From Oceanipulchritudo coccoides (GTDB taxonomy: Bacteria; Verrucomicrobiota; Verrucomicrobiia; Opitutales; Oceanipulchritudinaceae), in NCBI RefSeq assembly GCF_010500615.1, contig NZ_JAAGNX010000002.1, positions 734,990 through 798,989 of the forward strand: a DNA stretch of 64,000 bases. Reading direction: 5' to 3'. The notes beneath the pieces are model-generated. The model was given only the letters and a program-made list of their open reading frames with translations, was not told where the DNA came from and searched no databases. This document shows, piece after piece, positions 1-9,242 of this stretch. Positions within the stretch are counted from its first letter, which is position 1; each line of letters opens with the position of its first letter. A program made the translations under genes and the position numbers.

Positions 1-290
1 TCAGCCGACTCGTGGGCCGGTTGCTCGATCTCGGGCGGGCTTTCGCTTTCGAATTCGGTATCACCGGTATCATTTGACGAGACAGGCTCAGAACCATCCT
101 GTTGCTCCTCGATGGAGATATCATCATAAGGCAGCTCTTCCAGAGTCGGGTTTGCTTCAAGCTCCGCCAGGATGGCGGTTCGTAGCTCCATTGCTGGTAC
201 TTGAAGAATCTTAAGCGATTGCCTCAGTTGAGGCGCAAGCACCATCGACTGAGTCTGCTTCTGGGTCTGTTCAAATCCCTGGCGAGGCAT
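1..290 (-). CDS. rpoN: RNA polymerase sigma-54 factor, N-terminal part (cut by window edge)
   Basis: Only the first 96 codons are inside the window; the gene runs off the left edge. The protein starts [10 protein letters not shown] and then has a glutamine-rich stretch with [19 protein letters not shown], the typical region I of sigma-54, which contacts core polymerase and the enhancer-binding ATPase. After it comes [10 protein letters not shown] and an acidic linker matching region II. Sigma-54 directs transcription from -24/-12 promoters. The ATG lies 5 bases after the stop of the upstream protein kinase gene, so the two are very likely co-transcribed. No clear Shine-Dalgarno sequence precedes it. 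The core-binding and DNA-binding (RpoN box) domains cannot be checked here. Confidence 0.9.
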   Translation of the reverse strand, partial: MPRQGFEQTQKQTQSMVLAPQLRQSLKILQVPAMELRTAILAELEANPTLEELPYDDISIEEQQDGSEPVSSNDTGDTEFESESPPEIEQPAHESA

Positions 291-295
291 GGATC

Positions 296-1297
296 TTATT
301 CGTCCTTGTCCGGGTTCAGTGCCATACTCACCGGCAGCTCGCTCATGTCATCCACATAAGCCTGCCCGTCCGCGTACAATTCTTTCAAGTAGAGGGCCAG
401 TTTTTCATTGGTCGGGCCATAGCCCTTTGCGTAGAGCAGCTTTTCAAGATCCACCATCAGGTCCTTGGCACTCTGGTATCGCTTTTCCCGCTCCCTCTCG
501 AGGCATTTGTACAAAATTGGTTTAAGCTTCGCCCCGTCCTTCGGGAGCAACTCCTCAAAATCTGACAGGGGCATGGAACAGATGTTATCCCTCGATTCCT
601 CTGGTGTCGCCCCAACGAACGGATTGTATCCCGTCAGCATTTCGGCCAGCACGACACCACAGGAGAACAAGTCTGCGCGCGGATCCGTGACTTCCAGATG
701 TGCCTGCTCGGGCGACAAGTAATCACTGCGTCCGGCAATGATCTCCCCTTCCTTGCTGTACATGAGATTGAAAGCCTTCGCTATGCCGAAATCCGTCAAC
801 TTCACATCGCCGGACTCGCCCAGCATGATATTTTTCGGACTGACATCCCGATGGACAATGCCCAGATGTTTGCCGTTTGCGTCACAATGGTCGTGGGCAC
901 AGGCAAGTGCTCGTGAAAGTCGCGAGATGACAAAGGCGGCTAGATCCCAGGGAAGGACCTTGTCGAGGGCCCGGTGCTGCAGCATGAATTGCTCAAGGTT
1001 AACCCCACGGACATACTCCATGACCATGTAATACTGGTTGTGGGCATGACCAAGGTGATAGGTCTGTACGATGTTGGCATGGATCAAGTCCGCCACCAGT
1101 TGGGCTTCCCCGATAAAGTTCTTCCTGAAGAGCGGAAGCTGGCTGTATTCCTGGCGAATGATCTTGATCGCCACACGCTTCCTGAAGCCGTCACTGCCCT
1201 CCTGGAGAGCTTCATAGACACAGCCCATCCCGCCCTGCGCGATAGGACGCAGCAACTGATACGGGACTTTGTCTGCAAATTTGCTCACCGGTCGCAT
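296..1297 (-). CDS. Eukaryotic-type serine/threonine protein kinase
   Basis: The protein has all the landmarks of a Hanks-type kinase. With the ATG at 1297 as residue 1, the glycine loop [10 protein letters not shown] is at 20-29, the ATP lysine (VAIKII) at 45, the helix C glutamate near 64, HRDVSPKN at 149-156 and DFGIAKAF from 169. These residues predict an active Ser/Thr kinase. No membrane segment or sensor domain is visible, so it is probably a soluble enzyme of about 333 residues. The reading frame stays open upstream to a TTG at 1333, so the start is uncertain; neither start has a clear ribosome binding site. It lies directly upstream of rpoN with a 5-base gap. Substrate unknown. Confidence 0.9.
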   Translation of the reverse strand: MRPVSKFADKVPYQLLRPIAQGGMGCVYEALQEGSDGFRKRVAIKIIRQEYSQLPLFRKNFIGEAQLVADLIHANIVQTYHLGHAHNQYYMVMEYVRGVNLEQFMLQHRALDKVLPWDLAAFVISRLSRALACAHDHCDANGKHLGIVHRDVSPKNIMLGESGDVKLTDFGIAKAFNLMYSKEGEIIAGRSDYLSPEQAHLEVTDPRADLFSCGVVLAEMLTGYNPFVGATPEESRDNICSMPLSDFEELLPKDGAKLKPILYKCLEREREKRYQSAKDLMVDLEKLLYAKGYGPTNEKLALYLKELYADGQAYVDDMSELPVSMALNPDKDE

Positions 1298-1430
1298 GAG
1301 ACAGTTTTTTGCTGGAATCAGGCCCTCTTGCAAGCGAAGTTTTCAAACTAGCACGATTTCTGCTTTGTTGGGGCGCTGGGGACATCCTGCTGGTTGACAA
1401 TGGGCAGGATTGGACTACCCATACCGTAGA

Positions 1431-1748
1431 ATGATACGGCTAACAAAACGAGCAATTGCGGCAATCCAGGGGTTATCTGAGGAGCGTGCCGCGCCGGGAC
1501 AGCTGATGCGGGTCTCAATCAAATCCGGAGGGTGTTCCGGATTGGAGTATGCGATGGAGTTTACGCAACCCGAGGAGACCGATGAGAAACTTGAACAGGA
1601 CGGCATGGCCTTCCTTGTCGACAAAAAGAGTCTCAAGCGCCTTGAAGGCTCAGAGATTGATTTTGACGACGGACTCACTGGCAAGGGATTCCAAATCACC
1701 AATCCCAACGCTGAATCAACCTGCGGTTGCGGAAAATCCTTCAACTGA
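1431..1748 (+). CDS. HesB/IscA-family iron-sulfur cluster assembly protein
   Basis: A 105-residue A-type carrier protein that holds iron-sulfur clusters and passes them to target enzymes. The three conserved cysteines are present: Cys35 in GGCSGLEY, and Cys98 and Cys100 in the C-terminal STCGCGKSF. Length and spacing match the IscA/ErpA/SufA family; I cannot say which subtype. The frame stays open to a TTG at 1410, but the ATG at 1431 gives the usual family start (IRLTKRA). It is divergent from the kinase gene and 44 bases upstream of miaA, with which it is probably co-transcribed. MiaB, which acts after MiaA, is an Fe-S enzyme, but no direct link can be shown here. Confidence 0.92.
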   Translation: MIRLTKRAIAAIQGLSEERAAPGQLMRVSIKSGGCSGLEYAMEFTQPEETDEKLEQDGMAFLVDKKSLKRLEGSEIDFDDGLTGKGFQITNPNAESTCGCGKSFN

Positions 1749-1792
1749 GGACAGGTTTCACTTCCGGGGACTAAAGACGGGAACACTTCACC

Positions 1793-2686
1793 ATGAGCCA
1801 CCCACGTCTTCTGTTCATTGTTGGTCCGACTGCATCCGGAAAGACTGAGATTGCCCTCCGTGAGGCTGAGCGAAACGGAGCCTCAATCCTGAGCTGTGAC
1901 AGCCTGTGCGTTTTCAAGGGAATGGATATAGGGACCGCTAAGCCCACTCCCGGTGAACAAAAGCGCGTGCCTCATTACGGGATTGATCTGGCTGAGCCGC
2001 GTGACCCCTTTTCTGTCTCGAAGTATATCGAATACCGGGATCAGGTCCTGGCAAAACACAGGGAGGAGAAGAGACCGATCATTGTCGCCGGAGGAAGCGG
2101 GTTTTACCTGAAAAGTTTTTTTGCCCCGGTGATCGATGAAATTGAGGTTCCCGAAAAAGTGAATTTACACGTTCAGGGAATCCATCAGTCAGGTGGATTG
2201 GAGGGCATGATAGAAGCGCTTATCGACTTGCATGAGGGAAACCGGGAATTTCCCGGGCTTGATCTGCAGAACCCGCGTCGGGTAGAGAAGGCCCTTGTCC
2301 GCTGCCTTGCTTCAGGAAAGAAATACGGAGAGTTGCTCAGTGCTTTCAAATCGCAGCCTGAACCGCTCGCTGACTGGGACAAGGAGGTTTGGTTGATTGA
2401 ACGGGACCGTGAGGATTTGCAGGAGCGTAATCGTCAACGGGTCCACCAGATGCTTCGTGCTGGTCTGATTGATGAGGTCCGGCGCTTACGCGCCGAGGGA
2501 TTTGAGCAAAACCCCAGCGCCAGCGGGTCGATTGGTTACAGGGAGGTTCTGGAGTATCTGGATAATCCAGGTTCCGAGGAAGATCTGGCCGAGAACATTT
2601 ATATTCATACCAACCAGCTTATGCGCAAGCAGCGCACCTGGTTTCGTCGCCAGATACCGGTGACCCGAACACTCAAACTGACCTGA
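1793..2686 (+). CDS. miaA: tRNA dimethylallyltransferase
   Basis: Transfers a dimethylallyl group to the N6 of adenosine 37 in tRNAs that read UNN codons. The Walker A loop GPTASGKT is at residues 11-18, and the substrate motif DSLCVFKGMDIGTAKP follows near residue 38. Most family members have DSxQVY there; in this protein Gln is Cys and Tyr is Phe. At 297 residues it is slightly shorter than the E. coli enzyme (about 316). The C-terminal part keeps SIGYREVLEYL and the RKQRTWFRR tail that contacts tRNA. It ends 3 bases before the stop of the convergent chaperone gene, and no bidirectional terminator is visible. Confidence 0.95.
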   Translation: MSHPRLLFIVGPTASGKTEIALREAERNGASILSCDSLCVFKGMDIGTAKPTPGEQKRVPHYGIDLAEPRDPFSVSKYIEYRDQVLAKHREEKRPIIVAGGSGFYLKSFFAPVIDEIEVPEKVNLHVQGIHQSGGLEGMIEALIDLHEGNREFPGLDLQNPRRVEKALVRCLASGKKYGELLSAFKSQPEPLADWDKEVWLIERDREDLQERNRQRVHQMLRAGLIDEVRRLRAEGFEQNPSASGSIGYREVLEYLDNPGSEEDLAENIYIHTNQLMRKQRTWFRRQIPVTRTLKLT

Positions 2687-2689
2687 GAC

Positions 2690-4345
2690 TTACTCGACTT
2701 CTCCCCTTGGGCCCAGGAGGGCGTTGAGGCTCTGGTCGGTTATTTCGCGAAGCCGCGCCCAGCCCATCGACTGATTCATGGCGAGGTTGCGTTGGCTGAG
2801 GAATGTCTGATACGCCTCGGATTCTGTATCGATTTCCGGTATCGACCTTTCCGCTACATAGGCGAATATCCCCTCGTTGGCCTGCAGGACCATATCCGTG
2901 AGGGACCCAGCCTCAAGATAACGGACTTGTTCCCAGAGTGGGCCGCCACGCAACTGTGTCGGAAGGTTGAGGCCTGTGAAGGAATCCAGTTCCTCGACTG
3001 TCAACCCGAGGGATGAGGCCAGCTCTGAAAATGAAGAGCCCTCAAGTCCTGCTTCAATGGACTGTTTGTACTCTGCGCCCTTTTCGGCAAAGAGGCGGCG
3101 TTTCTCAGCCAGATTGTAATCCCCTGTCACCGCCTCACGGACTTCCTCAAACTCCGGCATGCGGGCTTCCGTGATGCCGTTTGTCACAAGGACAACCGCC
3201 CCATTGGCAGTCTGGGCAATATCGGAGAAATAGCGGGCGGGATTACTGGTGTAGATCCACATGGAATTCAAAAGTTCGGCCGGGGCCTCGGGGATGGATG
3301 GAGCCTGATCCCGGGAATAAGCGGGAATCGGCATCGTCCGGATCTTGAATTCATCAAGCAAAGCCTTGTAAGCATCTGAATCAAGGAGCACGCCGTCCTG
3401 CCAGATTTTCAGGCTGAACTGCTCGCTTTTCTTGGCGGCAATCTTCGCTGCCTGCTCAAGCCGCCAGTCGGAAACCACCTGCTCGCGCACTTCGTCAAGG
3501 GTGATTTCCACCGGTTCAGCGCCCTCCTCGGGCTGTGGAGTATATTGGGCCTTCCGTACGGCGAAAAATGTTTCCAGCGCGCCGGCGTCCGGCATTGGTG
3601 CTTCGTCGAGATAAGCCTCGGCTTCAAAAAGCAGACCCGTTACTGAAATGGTCTCGGGGATTTCGTACCGGCTGGGGTTTTCCATGTAATATTGGTTCAG
3701 CGCTTCATCACTGGCTTCCAACTCAGGACTAAAGCTCTCATAGTCAAATGTGGCCAGTGCGACAGTGTAGGAGGTTTCCCGATCGATAAAGTCCTGCTGG
3801 CTTTCGAAGGGGAGGGCATAGACCGGGCCGCCAAGCGCTTCCCGCACCTTCGAGATGCGATAGTCCTCACGCAGGACAAGGGCCACTGATTCGCGATCAA
3901 AGCGGGCATTGCTCTGGAGCGCTTCAATCATCCGCTGGTAGGCCTCAGCGGAAAATTCACCGCTTTGAGGATCCTGGAAAATCTGCAGGGTCTCGACAAA
4001 TTTCGCGAGGGCCTCCTTGTCCGGATCAGGGATTCCCAATTGATTCGCCAAACCGAGAGCTGCCACACGGAGGTAGGCATAATCCATCAACTGCTCGCGG
4101 CGCAGACGCAGTTCAGGGTGCAAAATCGCACTAATTTCGGCAGTGAACCCCATGGCCCGTTGGTCAGCCTGCGAGCTCAAATCGTAGCCGTAGTATTTGA
4201 GGGCTTGGCGCTGCTGGGAGCCACCGCTTCCGAAAAAGCTTTGCGGTCCGATCGTCAGGACGAAGGTCACAATGATGACGACCAGAAGGCCGCCAAAGAG
4301 CCATTTATTATGTTTGAGAAAGAAATTCTGAAGCTTGGTAATCAT
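2690..4345 (-). CDS. SurA_N/PpiD-like periplasmic folding factor
   Basis: A 551-residue protein with one N-terminal membrane anchor (about residues 16-33, preceded by KLQNFFLKHNKW), then a long hydrophilic, helix-rich region. This architecture, including an N-terminal SurA_N-like domain, is that of PpiD, an inner-membrane chaperone for exported proteins. The parvulin-type peptidyl-prolyl isomerase region expected in the middle or C-terminal half is poorly recognisable, so isomerase activity is doubtful. It is convergent with miaA. The preceding gene on this strand, 75 bases away, is a YihY-family membrane protein. Name by analogy; family membership likely, catalytic role uncertain. Confidence 0.75.
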   Translation of the reverse strand: MITKLQNFFLKHNKWLFGGLLVVIIVTFVLTIGPQSFFGSGGSQQRQALKYYGYDLSSQADQRAMGFTAEISAILHPELRLRREQLMDYAYLRVAALGLANQLGIPDPDKEALAKFVETLQIFQDPQSGEFSAEAYQRMIEALQSNARFDRESVALVLREDYRISKVREALGGPVYALPFESQQDFIDRETSYTVALATFDYESFSPELEASDEALNQYYMENPSRYEIPETISVTGLLFEAEAYLDEAPMPDAGALETFFAVRKAQYTPQPEEGAEPVEITLDEVREQVVSDWRLEQAAKIAAKKSEQFSLKIWQDGVLLDSDAYKALLDEFKIRTMPIPAYSRDQAPSIPEAPAELLNSMWIYTSNPARYFSDIAQTANGAVVLVTNGITEARMPEFEEVREAVTGDYNLAEKRRLFAEKGAEYKQSIEAGLEGSSFSELASSLGLTVEELDSFTGLNLPTQLRGGPLWEQVRYLEAGSLTDMVLQANEGIFAYVAERSIPEIDTESEAYQTFLSQRNLAMNQSMGWARLREITDQSLNALLGPRGEVE

Positions 4346-4420
4346 AAAATTGATGCAATATTAAAGGCGGGGATGCTAGGTGTGGAGTACTCCCTGTCAA
4401 GGTTGTGGCGCATCTCTCCT

Positions 4421-5890
4421 TCAGTTGGAGAAGTGAGATTGGATATCCTTTTTGCAAAACGGGTCTTTTTCATGCCAGCGAAGGGCCTCATGGTACTCTA
4501 TCAGCAGGTTATCCGACTGCAGAAGGCCCTTTATAATGGCTGACTGCCCGAATTGCTCGATTGAGCTTTTGAACTTGGAAAGGGTGTACGCAGAAAGAGG
4601 TTTGCTTGGGCGGAAGCCAATCTTTTCCGTGGTGTCTTCCCCGTCATCCATGGAGACTTTAGTCACCCAATCCATATCCTCCAGTGTCTCGAGTGACTCG
4701 TTGAGGATATTTACAGGGACAGATAATTCCTCGCTCATCTCGATTAATGTGGGGGCCGGCTTACAGGCATGGAAGCGGCGGGCCAGGTTGACAAAGGTGG
4801 AGAGGACCAGAATTTCACGGGCAATCGGGCTGATTCGCTTCCAGGCAGACTGGTTGGCAAGGTAGCTGACATTCTGGACGGCATAGGTGAGCTGACCTCC
4901 AAGGAGAATGAGTACCCAGAAAAAGTAGAGGCCAATCATCAGGACCGGAATAATCCCGACCGAGCCGTACAGGCTCTGGAAGGAAATGACCCGGTGAACA
5001 TAGAGGATGCTGAGGTAATTATTCAGGAACAACAGGGCAGAGGTAAGGAGACTTCCTGTCAGCGCCGCCCTGAAACGAACCGTGGTGTTTGGAAAAAAGC
5101 GGTAGAACAGGGCCAACAGGAGGACCAGCATGGCAAATGACAATACCGGGCTGAAATTCAGCAGGGCGCCGGTCATTTCGCTGCCAAACGGCACCCAGTC
5201 CGTCATTTTGGCCAGGTTGGAAGCGGAAAAGAGGGCGGTTGACCCCAATCCAAGCAGGGCCCCCAAGCTGATAAAGGTCCAATAAAAGACGATCCGCTGG
5301 CTCCATGGCCGTCCTTGGTGAACTCCCCAAATCTGATTGAGCGTAGTCTCCACAGAGGTCAGCAACTGTATAACGACCCAAATCAAGATGATGCCGCCGA
5401 GAGCCCCGAAGGCCTTTGATCCGGATGTATTCACTTGATTCAGCAAACCCTCGGCTCCGTCCACAATTTGGGAGAGCAGCTCATCGAGGGCGGTGGCCAT
5501 TTCAGCGCCTTCAGAATCGGAATCCAAGGTGACCATCTCCTGCAGGGAAGGGGCAATAAAGAGGAGGGCCCGCTTGATTTGTGTCTCAGCATTCGTCTGC
5601 ACAAACGAGCTGGAAAGGATAACGATGATGGCGACAAGCGGCCCAAGGGCGATCAGCGAGGAGTAGCTCAGCGCCGCGGCTCGGCTGAAAAGCCGGTTTT
5701 CGTTCAGGCCTTTCCAGGAAATGGTCAGGATTCTCAGGAAGGATACCCAGCGGTTGTGCCTGCTCTCGCCCGTGCCCCAACCGGATTCCCAGATATCTTC
5801 CTGGATAAATTTTCTGGCACGCTCAATTCGGGAGCCGGGCTTGCCTTCCGATTCGGTTTTTTGCGGGGGACTTTTTGATTGCCGGTCCAT
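4421..5890 (-). CDS. YihY/BrkB-family inner-membrane protein
   Basis: An integral membrane protein of about 489 residues. The core has the family signature LFSRAAALSYSSLIALGPLVA in the first membrane segment, followed by a loop and several more hydrophobic segments ending near LILLGGQLTYAVQN. The C-terminal 120 residues look like the winged-helix extension of the longer members (PTLIEMSEELSVPVN). The family was once called RNase BN by error; its transport or envelope role is unknown. The frame is open to 5989, but that would overlap the GYF-domain gene; the ATG at 5890 leaves a 19-base gap and fits the homologous start. Confidence 0.85.
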   Translation of the reverse strand: MDRQSKSPPQKTESEGKPGSRIERARKFIQEDIWESGWGTGESRHNRWVSFLRILTISWKGLNENRLFSRAAALSYSSLIALGPLVAIIVILSSSFVQTNAETQIKRALLFIAPSLQEMVTLDSDSEGAEMATALDELLSQIVDGAEGLLNQVNTSGSKAFGALGGIILIWVVIQLLTSVETTLNQIWGVHQGRPWSQRIVFYWTFISLGALLGLGSTALFSASNLAKMTDWVPFGSEMTGALLNFSPVLSFAMLVLLLALFYRFFPNTTVRFRAALTGSLLTSALLFLNNYLSILYVHRVISFQSLYGSVGIIPVLMIGLYFFWVLILLGGQLTYAVQNVSYLANQSAWKRISPIAREILVLSTFVNLARRFHACKPAPTLIEMSEELSVPVNILNESLETLEDMDWVTKVSMDDGEDTTEKIGFRPSKPLSAYTLSKFKSSIEQFGQSAIIKGLLQSDNLLIEYHEALRWHEKDPFCKKDIQSHFSN

Positions 5891-5909
5891 CAAACAAGAA
5901 CCGGATCGG

Positions 5910-6713
5910 TCAGGATCCGAGGAGGAGAGGAACCAGGTTGCTGTACCAGATGACACCGAGCGCACCGGCAAAACCAAGAATTGCCGCACTCGTCATCAAC
6001 ACAAAATTCAGGGTGATGGTGCAGGTATACAGACCGACGGCGAAAGAAAGGGAGGATAGGGAGAGCCAGATGCCGGTAGGGTCGCCGTTCAACCAGGCGG
6101 CTGCATAGACAATCGTGAAAAATCCGCCTCCGACCATCGCGCGGAAGCGCAGAAGCGGGAAAACTTCTGTCGCATTCAGAAAGAGGAATGCCCCCATGAC
6201 CAAGTCAAATGCCCCGAGAAAAACAACCGGGTTTTGGAAGAGCTTGTGCATGGACCCATCCGTTTCATTCATGATACCGTCAATGATGCTCCAGCTTGGA
6301 TACAAAACCGACAGTGCGGAAATCAGGAGCAGGGTACCAAGGATCGGGACCGAAAATCCCGCTGCCCGATCTTCCCATTCCCTTTTGGTGCGAACATGCC
6401 TGGTCTCCTTGGTGTGGCCTTCGGCGGCCGCCAACATTTCATCCACTTTAACCTCAGGAAGGGACTCCTCCACGGATTCCAGTTCCTCGTCAGCTGCCTT
6501 CTGCCGAAGGGAAAGGCGTTTCTTTTCCGGAAAGACCTGTCCCATCAGGGCATCGTTGGAGCGGATCAAAGCCCAGCTCTCCATGCGCGGATCAAAATAA
6601 TAATGATCGGGGGTGATTTTGCCCGCTTCCGCAAGGGTCAACAACGCATCGATGGAGAAAGGCCCACTGGCGGTTTCTTCTTCGGGTCCACGGATAAAAT
6701 ATTCCTCAGCCAT
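5910..6713 (-). CDS. GYF-domain (DUF4339-like) membrane protein
   Basis: The first 60 residues (EEYFIRGPEEETASGPFS ... FDPRMESWALI) match the GYF_2/DUF4339 fold, which probably binds peptides, with the conserved GPFS turn and Trp. A charged linker follows at about residues 70-115. Then come at least four hydrophobic segments (for example VPILGTLLLISALSVL and VVFLGAFDLVMGAFLFL), so the GYF domain should face the cytoplasm at the inner membrane. The biological role is not known for this architecture. It is followed on the same strand by the YihY-family gene after 19 bases, so the two are probably co-transcribed. Confidence 0.75.
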   Translation of the reverse strand: MAEEYFIRGPEEETASGPFSIDALLTLAEAGKITPDHYYFDPRMESWALIRSNDALMGQVFPEKKRLSLRQKAADEELESVEESLPEVKVDEMLAAAEGHTKETRHVRTKREWEDRAAGFSVPILGTLLLISALSVLYPSWSIIDGIMNETDGSMHKLFQNPVVFLGAFDLVMGAFLFLNATEVFPLLRFRAMVGGGFFTIVYAAAWLNGDPTGIWLSLSSLSFAVGLYTCTITLNFVLMTSAAILGFAGALGVIWYSNLVPLLLGS

Positions 6714-6773
6714 GCCTCATCCGAGGGTGCGAATATTCAACTTTCCAGCAAGCAAAATTGACAATGCAGGGCC

Positions 6774-7478
6774 CTATTGGGGTAAATTCTCCTTCAGGAA
6801 GCCGCGCTCGAGGATATCTGCATTTTTCACAATATTGCGCAACCAGAGCCGGTAAATCTCATTTTTCCGACTCTCGGAAAGCTGCCAGGGCAAATCGCCT
6901 TGGACCAATTTCCGGCGCAACTCATAAAGGCACAAGGCCGCGCTGACCGAGATATTAAAACTCTGGGTGAAGCCATCCATGGGGATGTGGACATGTTCAT
7001 CAGCTGACTCGAGGACAGTCTGGCTCAGTCCTTCCTCCTCGGTACCGAACCAGAGGGAAGTGTTTTCATCGAGAGAGAATTCATCCAGTGGAACGGATCC
7101 CGGATCGAGGCTTGTGGCAACAATCCGGAAGCCCTTCTGCCGCAGAGCTTCCATACAGGTTTTTGTATTGTCAGCTGCCTCCTCCCGGTAGCGATGGAGT
7201 GTGATCCATTTTGAGGATCCCATGGCTACATCCCGGTTCACTGTATACTCGTAGCGGTTTTCAATGACATGCAGGTTTTGAATGCCGAAACATTCACATG
7301 ACCGCATAACCGCGCTCGCGTTATGCGGCTGGTAAATGTCCTCGAGGACCACCTGTATCCGGTCGGTCCGGCGAGCAATGACCGCTTCCATTCGCGCCCG
7401 CTTGGACGGGGTCACGAATTGGAGGAGATGCTCGACGAGTGCCGCCTCGGTCTGGGGATCAAGGGCAGACAAAATCAA
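6774..7478 (-). CDS. trmH: SpoU-family tRNA (guanosine-2'-O-)-methyltransferase, TrmH type
   Basis: A 234-residue SPOUT methyltransferase that uses S-adenosylmethionine, most likely to methylate the 2'-hydroxyl of G18 in the tRNA D loop. The three SpoU motifs are clear: [13 protein letters not shown] with the catalytic Arg near residue 59, [10 protein letters not shown] near 143, and [18 protein letters not shown] near 166, which form the knotted cofactor site. The C-terminal extension fits TrmH. The start is a TTG at 7478 that overlaps the glyA stop as TTGA, so translation is probably coupled to glyA. Confidence 0.9.
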   Translation of the reverse strand: MILSALDPQTEAALVEHLLQFVTPSKRARMEAVIARRTDRIQVVLEDIYQPHNASAVMRSCECFGIQNLHVIENRYEYTVNRDVAMGSSKWITLHRYREEAADNTKTCMEALRQKGFRIVATSLDPGSVPLDEFSLDENTSLWFGTEEEGLSQTVLESADEHVHIPMDGFTQSFNISVSAALCLYELRRKLVQGDLPWQLSESRKNEIYRLWLRNIVKNADILERGFLKENLPQ

Positions 7479-8752
7479 TAGGGCAACGGGTGGGCTTCAC
7501 AAAGCTCGAGAGCCACTTTGCGAGCTGATTCAAAAGCGGCCTCGCTCTCGACATCTCCCAGGACCAGGTCGATAGCTTCCGCGATCTTCTGGAAATCAGA
7601 CTCAACCATACCCCGGCTTGTGCAAGCGGGAGAGCCCAGCCGCAATCCACTCGTCTGGAACGGGCTACGGGTTTCGCCGGGAACGGTGTTGCGATTGGTT
7701 GTAATGTGGGCCTTGTCGAGGGCGATTTGAGCCACTTTTCCGGTCAGGTCTGGATGACTCTTGCGCAGGTCGATTAAAATCAGGTGATTGTCGGTCCCGT
7801 TACTGCTTAGTTTGTAACCTTTATCGAGGAAGGTCTGAGCCATGGCCGCCGCATTTTTGCGGACCTGGCTCTGGTACGCTTTGAATTCTGGCTTCATGGC
7901 CTCGCGGAAGCACAGCGCCTTTGCGGCAATGACGTGCATGAGGGGCCCGCCCTGCCCGCCGGGGAAGATAGCGGAATTCAATTGCTTGGCATATTTTTCC
8001 TTTGCAAGGATCAAGCCACCCCGCGGCCCGCGAAGGGTTTTGTGGGTAGTTGTCGTGACAAAATCACAAAACGGGACGGGGTTTGGATGTTCGCCCGCGG
8101 CGACGAGTCCGGCGATATGGGCAATGTCGGCGAGGATGTAGGCCCCGACTTCCTTGGCAATGCCAGCCATTCGCTCAAAATCAATAATGCGCGGGTAAGC
8201 AGAGGCCCCGACGGTGATCATCTTCGGGCGCTCCTTGCGGGCCTGTTCCTCCAGGGAATCATAATCGATCAGCCCTGTCTCGGGATCCACACCGTAATGA
8301 ACGACTGAATACAGCTTGCCAGAAAAATTGACTGCACTCCCGTGCGTCAGGTGACCCCCATCGGACAGGTTCATCGTCAGGATTTTGTCACCCGGTTCGA
8401 GAACAGCCGTATAGACCCCGAAATTCGCCTGGCTGCCGGCATGTGGCTGGACGTTGGCGTACTCGGCCCCGAATAACTCCTTGGCCCGGTCGATGGCGAG
8501 TTGCTCGGCAACATCGACCCATTCACAGCCCCCGTAATAGCGTTTTCCCGGATAACCCTCAGCATATTTGTTGGTAAGAACACTGCCGGTCAGCTCCATG
8601 ATCGCGGGCAAGGTGAAGTTCTCCGAGGCGATTAGCTCGATGTGGTTTTGTTGTCGCTTCCATTCGCCTTGGATGGCGGCGTACAGCTCCGGGTCGAGCT
8701 GCTGGGTTGGAGTCGGGTCAAGATGGTTGATATTGGATTCGATTGTGCTCAT
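7475..8752 (-). CDS. glyA: Serine hydroxymethyltransferase
   Basis: A PLP enzyme that interconverts serine and glycine while loading one-carbon units on tetrahydrofolate. The 425-residue length is standard. Visible motifs include [27 protein letters not shown] (split over the N-terminal substrate region), the PLP-binding [12 protein letters not shown], and [14 protein letters not shown] carrying the Schiff-base lysine. It sits in a same-strand run of small phosphatase, rpiB, glyA and trmH, with the rpiB stop 40 bases upstream and trmH overlapping its 3' end. No Shine-Dalgarno sequence precedes the ATG; the leader is A/T rich. Confidence 0.97.
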   Translation of the reverse strand: MSTIESNINHLDPTPTQQLDPELYAAIQGEWKRQQNHIELIASENFTLPAIMELTGSVLTNKYAEGYPGKRYYGGCEWVDVAEQLAIDRAKELFGAEYANVQPHAGSQANFGVYTAVLEPGDKILTMNLSDGGHLTHGSAVNFSGKLYSVVHYGVDPETGLIDYDSLEEQARKERPKMITVGASAYPRIIDFERMAGIAKEVGAYILADIAHIAGLVAAGEHPNPVPFCDFVTTTTHKTLRGPRGGLILAKEKYAKQLNSAIFPGGQGGPLMHVIAAKALCFREAMKPEFKAYQSQVRKNAAAMAQTFLDKGYKLSSNGTDNHLILIDLRKSHPDLTGKVAQIALDKAHITTNRNTVPGETRSPFQTSGLRLGSPACTSRGMVESDFQKIAEAIDLVLGDVESEAAFESARKVALELCEAHPLPY

Positions 8753-8792
8753 TTTAAAAATTCAGTGTAGAGTGCTATTCAAAAGTTCCCCG

Positions 8793-9242
8793 TCAACTGC
8801 AGGATTCTTCCTCCAATTCCATGAACTTCGCCACTCGCCGCTCGTGACGCCCGCCTTCAAAGGCATTTTCGATGAAGCAATCGACCAAGCGACAGGCTTC
8901 GTAGGGGGTTGTGTGGAGGGCTCCAAAGCATATGACATTTGCATTATTGTGCCGGCGGGTAAGGGCAGCCTCGTCTTCATGTTGGACCAGTGCCGCCCGG
9001 ATTCCCTTGAATTTATTTGCTGACATGCTCATTCCGATGCCGGTTGTGCAGCAGAGAATACCGATTTCCGCCCGTTGCTCCGTCACGTCCTTGCAGACTT
9101 CCCTGGAAAAGTCCGGATAGTCCACAGAAGCGGGTGAATCGGTTCCATGGTCGATGATCTCATGACCGCCGGATTGAAGGTGTTCCAGAAGCGCTTGGCG
9201 GAGCGGAAGAGCTCCGTGGTCAAAACCTATGCTGATTTTCAT
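8793..9242 (-). CDS. rpiB: Ribose-5-phosphate isomerase B
   Basis: A 149-residue RpiB/LacAB-family enzyme that interconverts ribose 5-phosphate and ribulose 5-phosphate in the pentose phosphate pathway. The N-terminal IGFDHGALPLR phosphate-binding region, the catalytic cysteine in GILCCTTGIGMSMSANK (near residue 64) and the RHNNANVICFGA active-site segment are all present. Its ATG overlaps the phosphatase stop as ATGA, which suggests translational coupling. Transaldolase at 62-63 kb is another enzyme of the same pathway in this window. Confidence 0.95.
   Translation of the reverse strand: MKISIGFDHGALPLRQALLEHLQSGGHEIIDHGTDSPASVDYPDFSREVCKDVTEQRAEIGILCCTTGIGMSMSANKFKGIRAALVQHEDEAALTRRHNNANVICFGALHTTPYEACRLVDCFIENAFEGGRHERRVAKFMELEEESCS

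Noticed and set aside
1394-1430. Perfect TTGACA box upstream of the IscA-type gene
   Set aside because: No acceptable -10 box lies 16-18 bases downstream, so I do not call a promoter from one hexamer.
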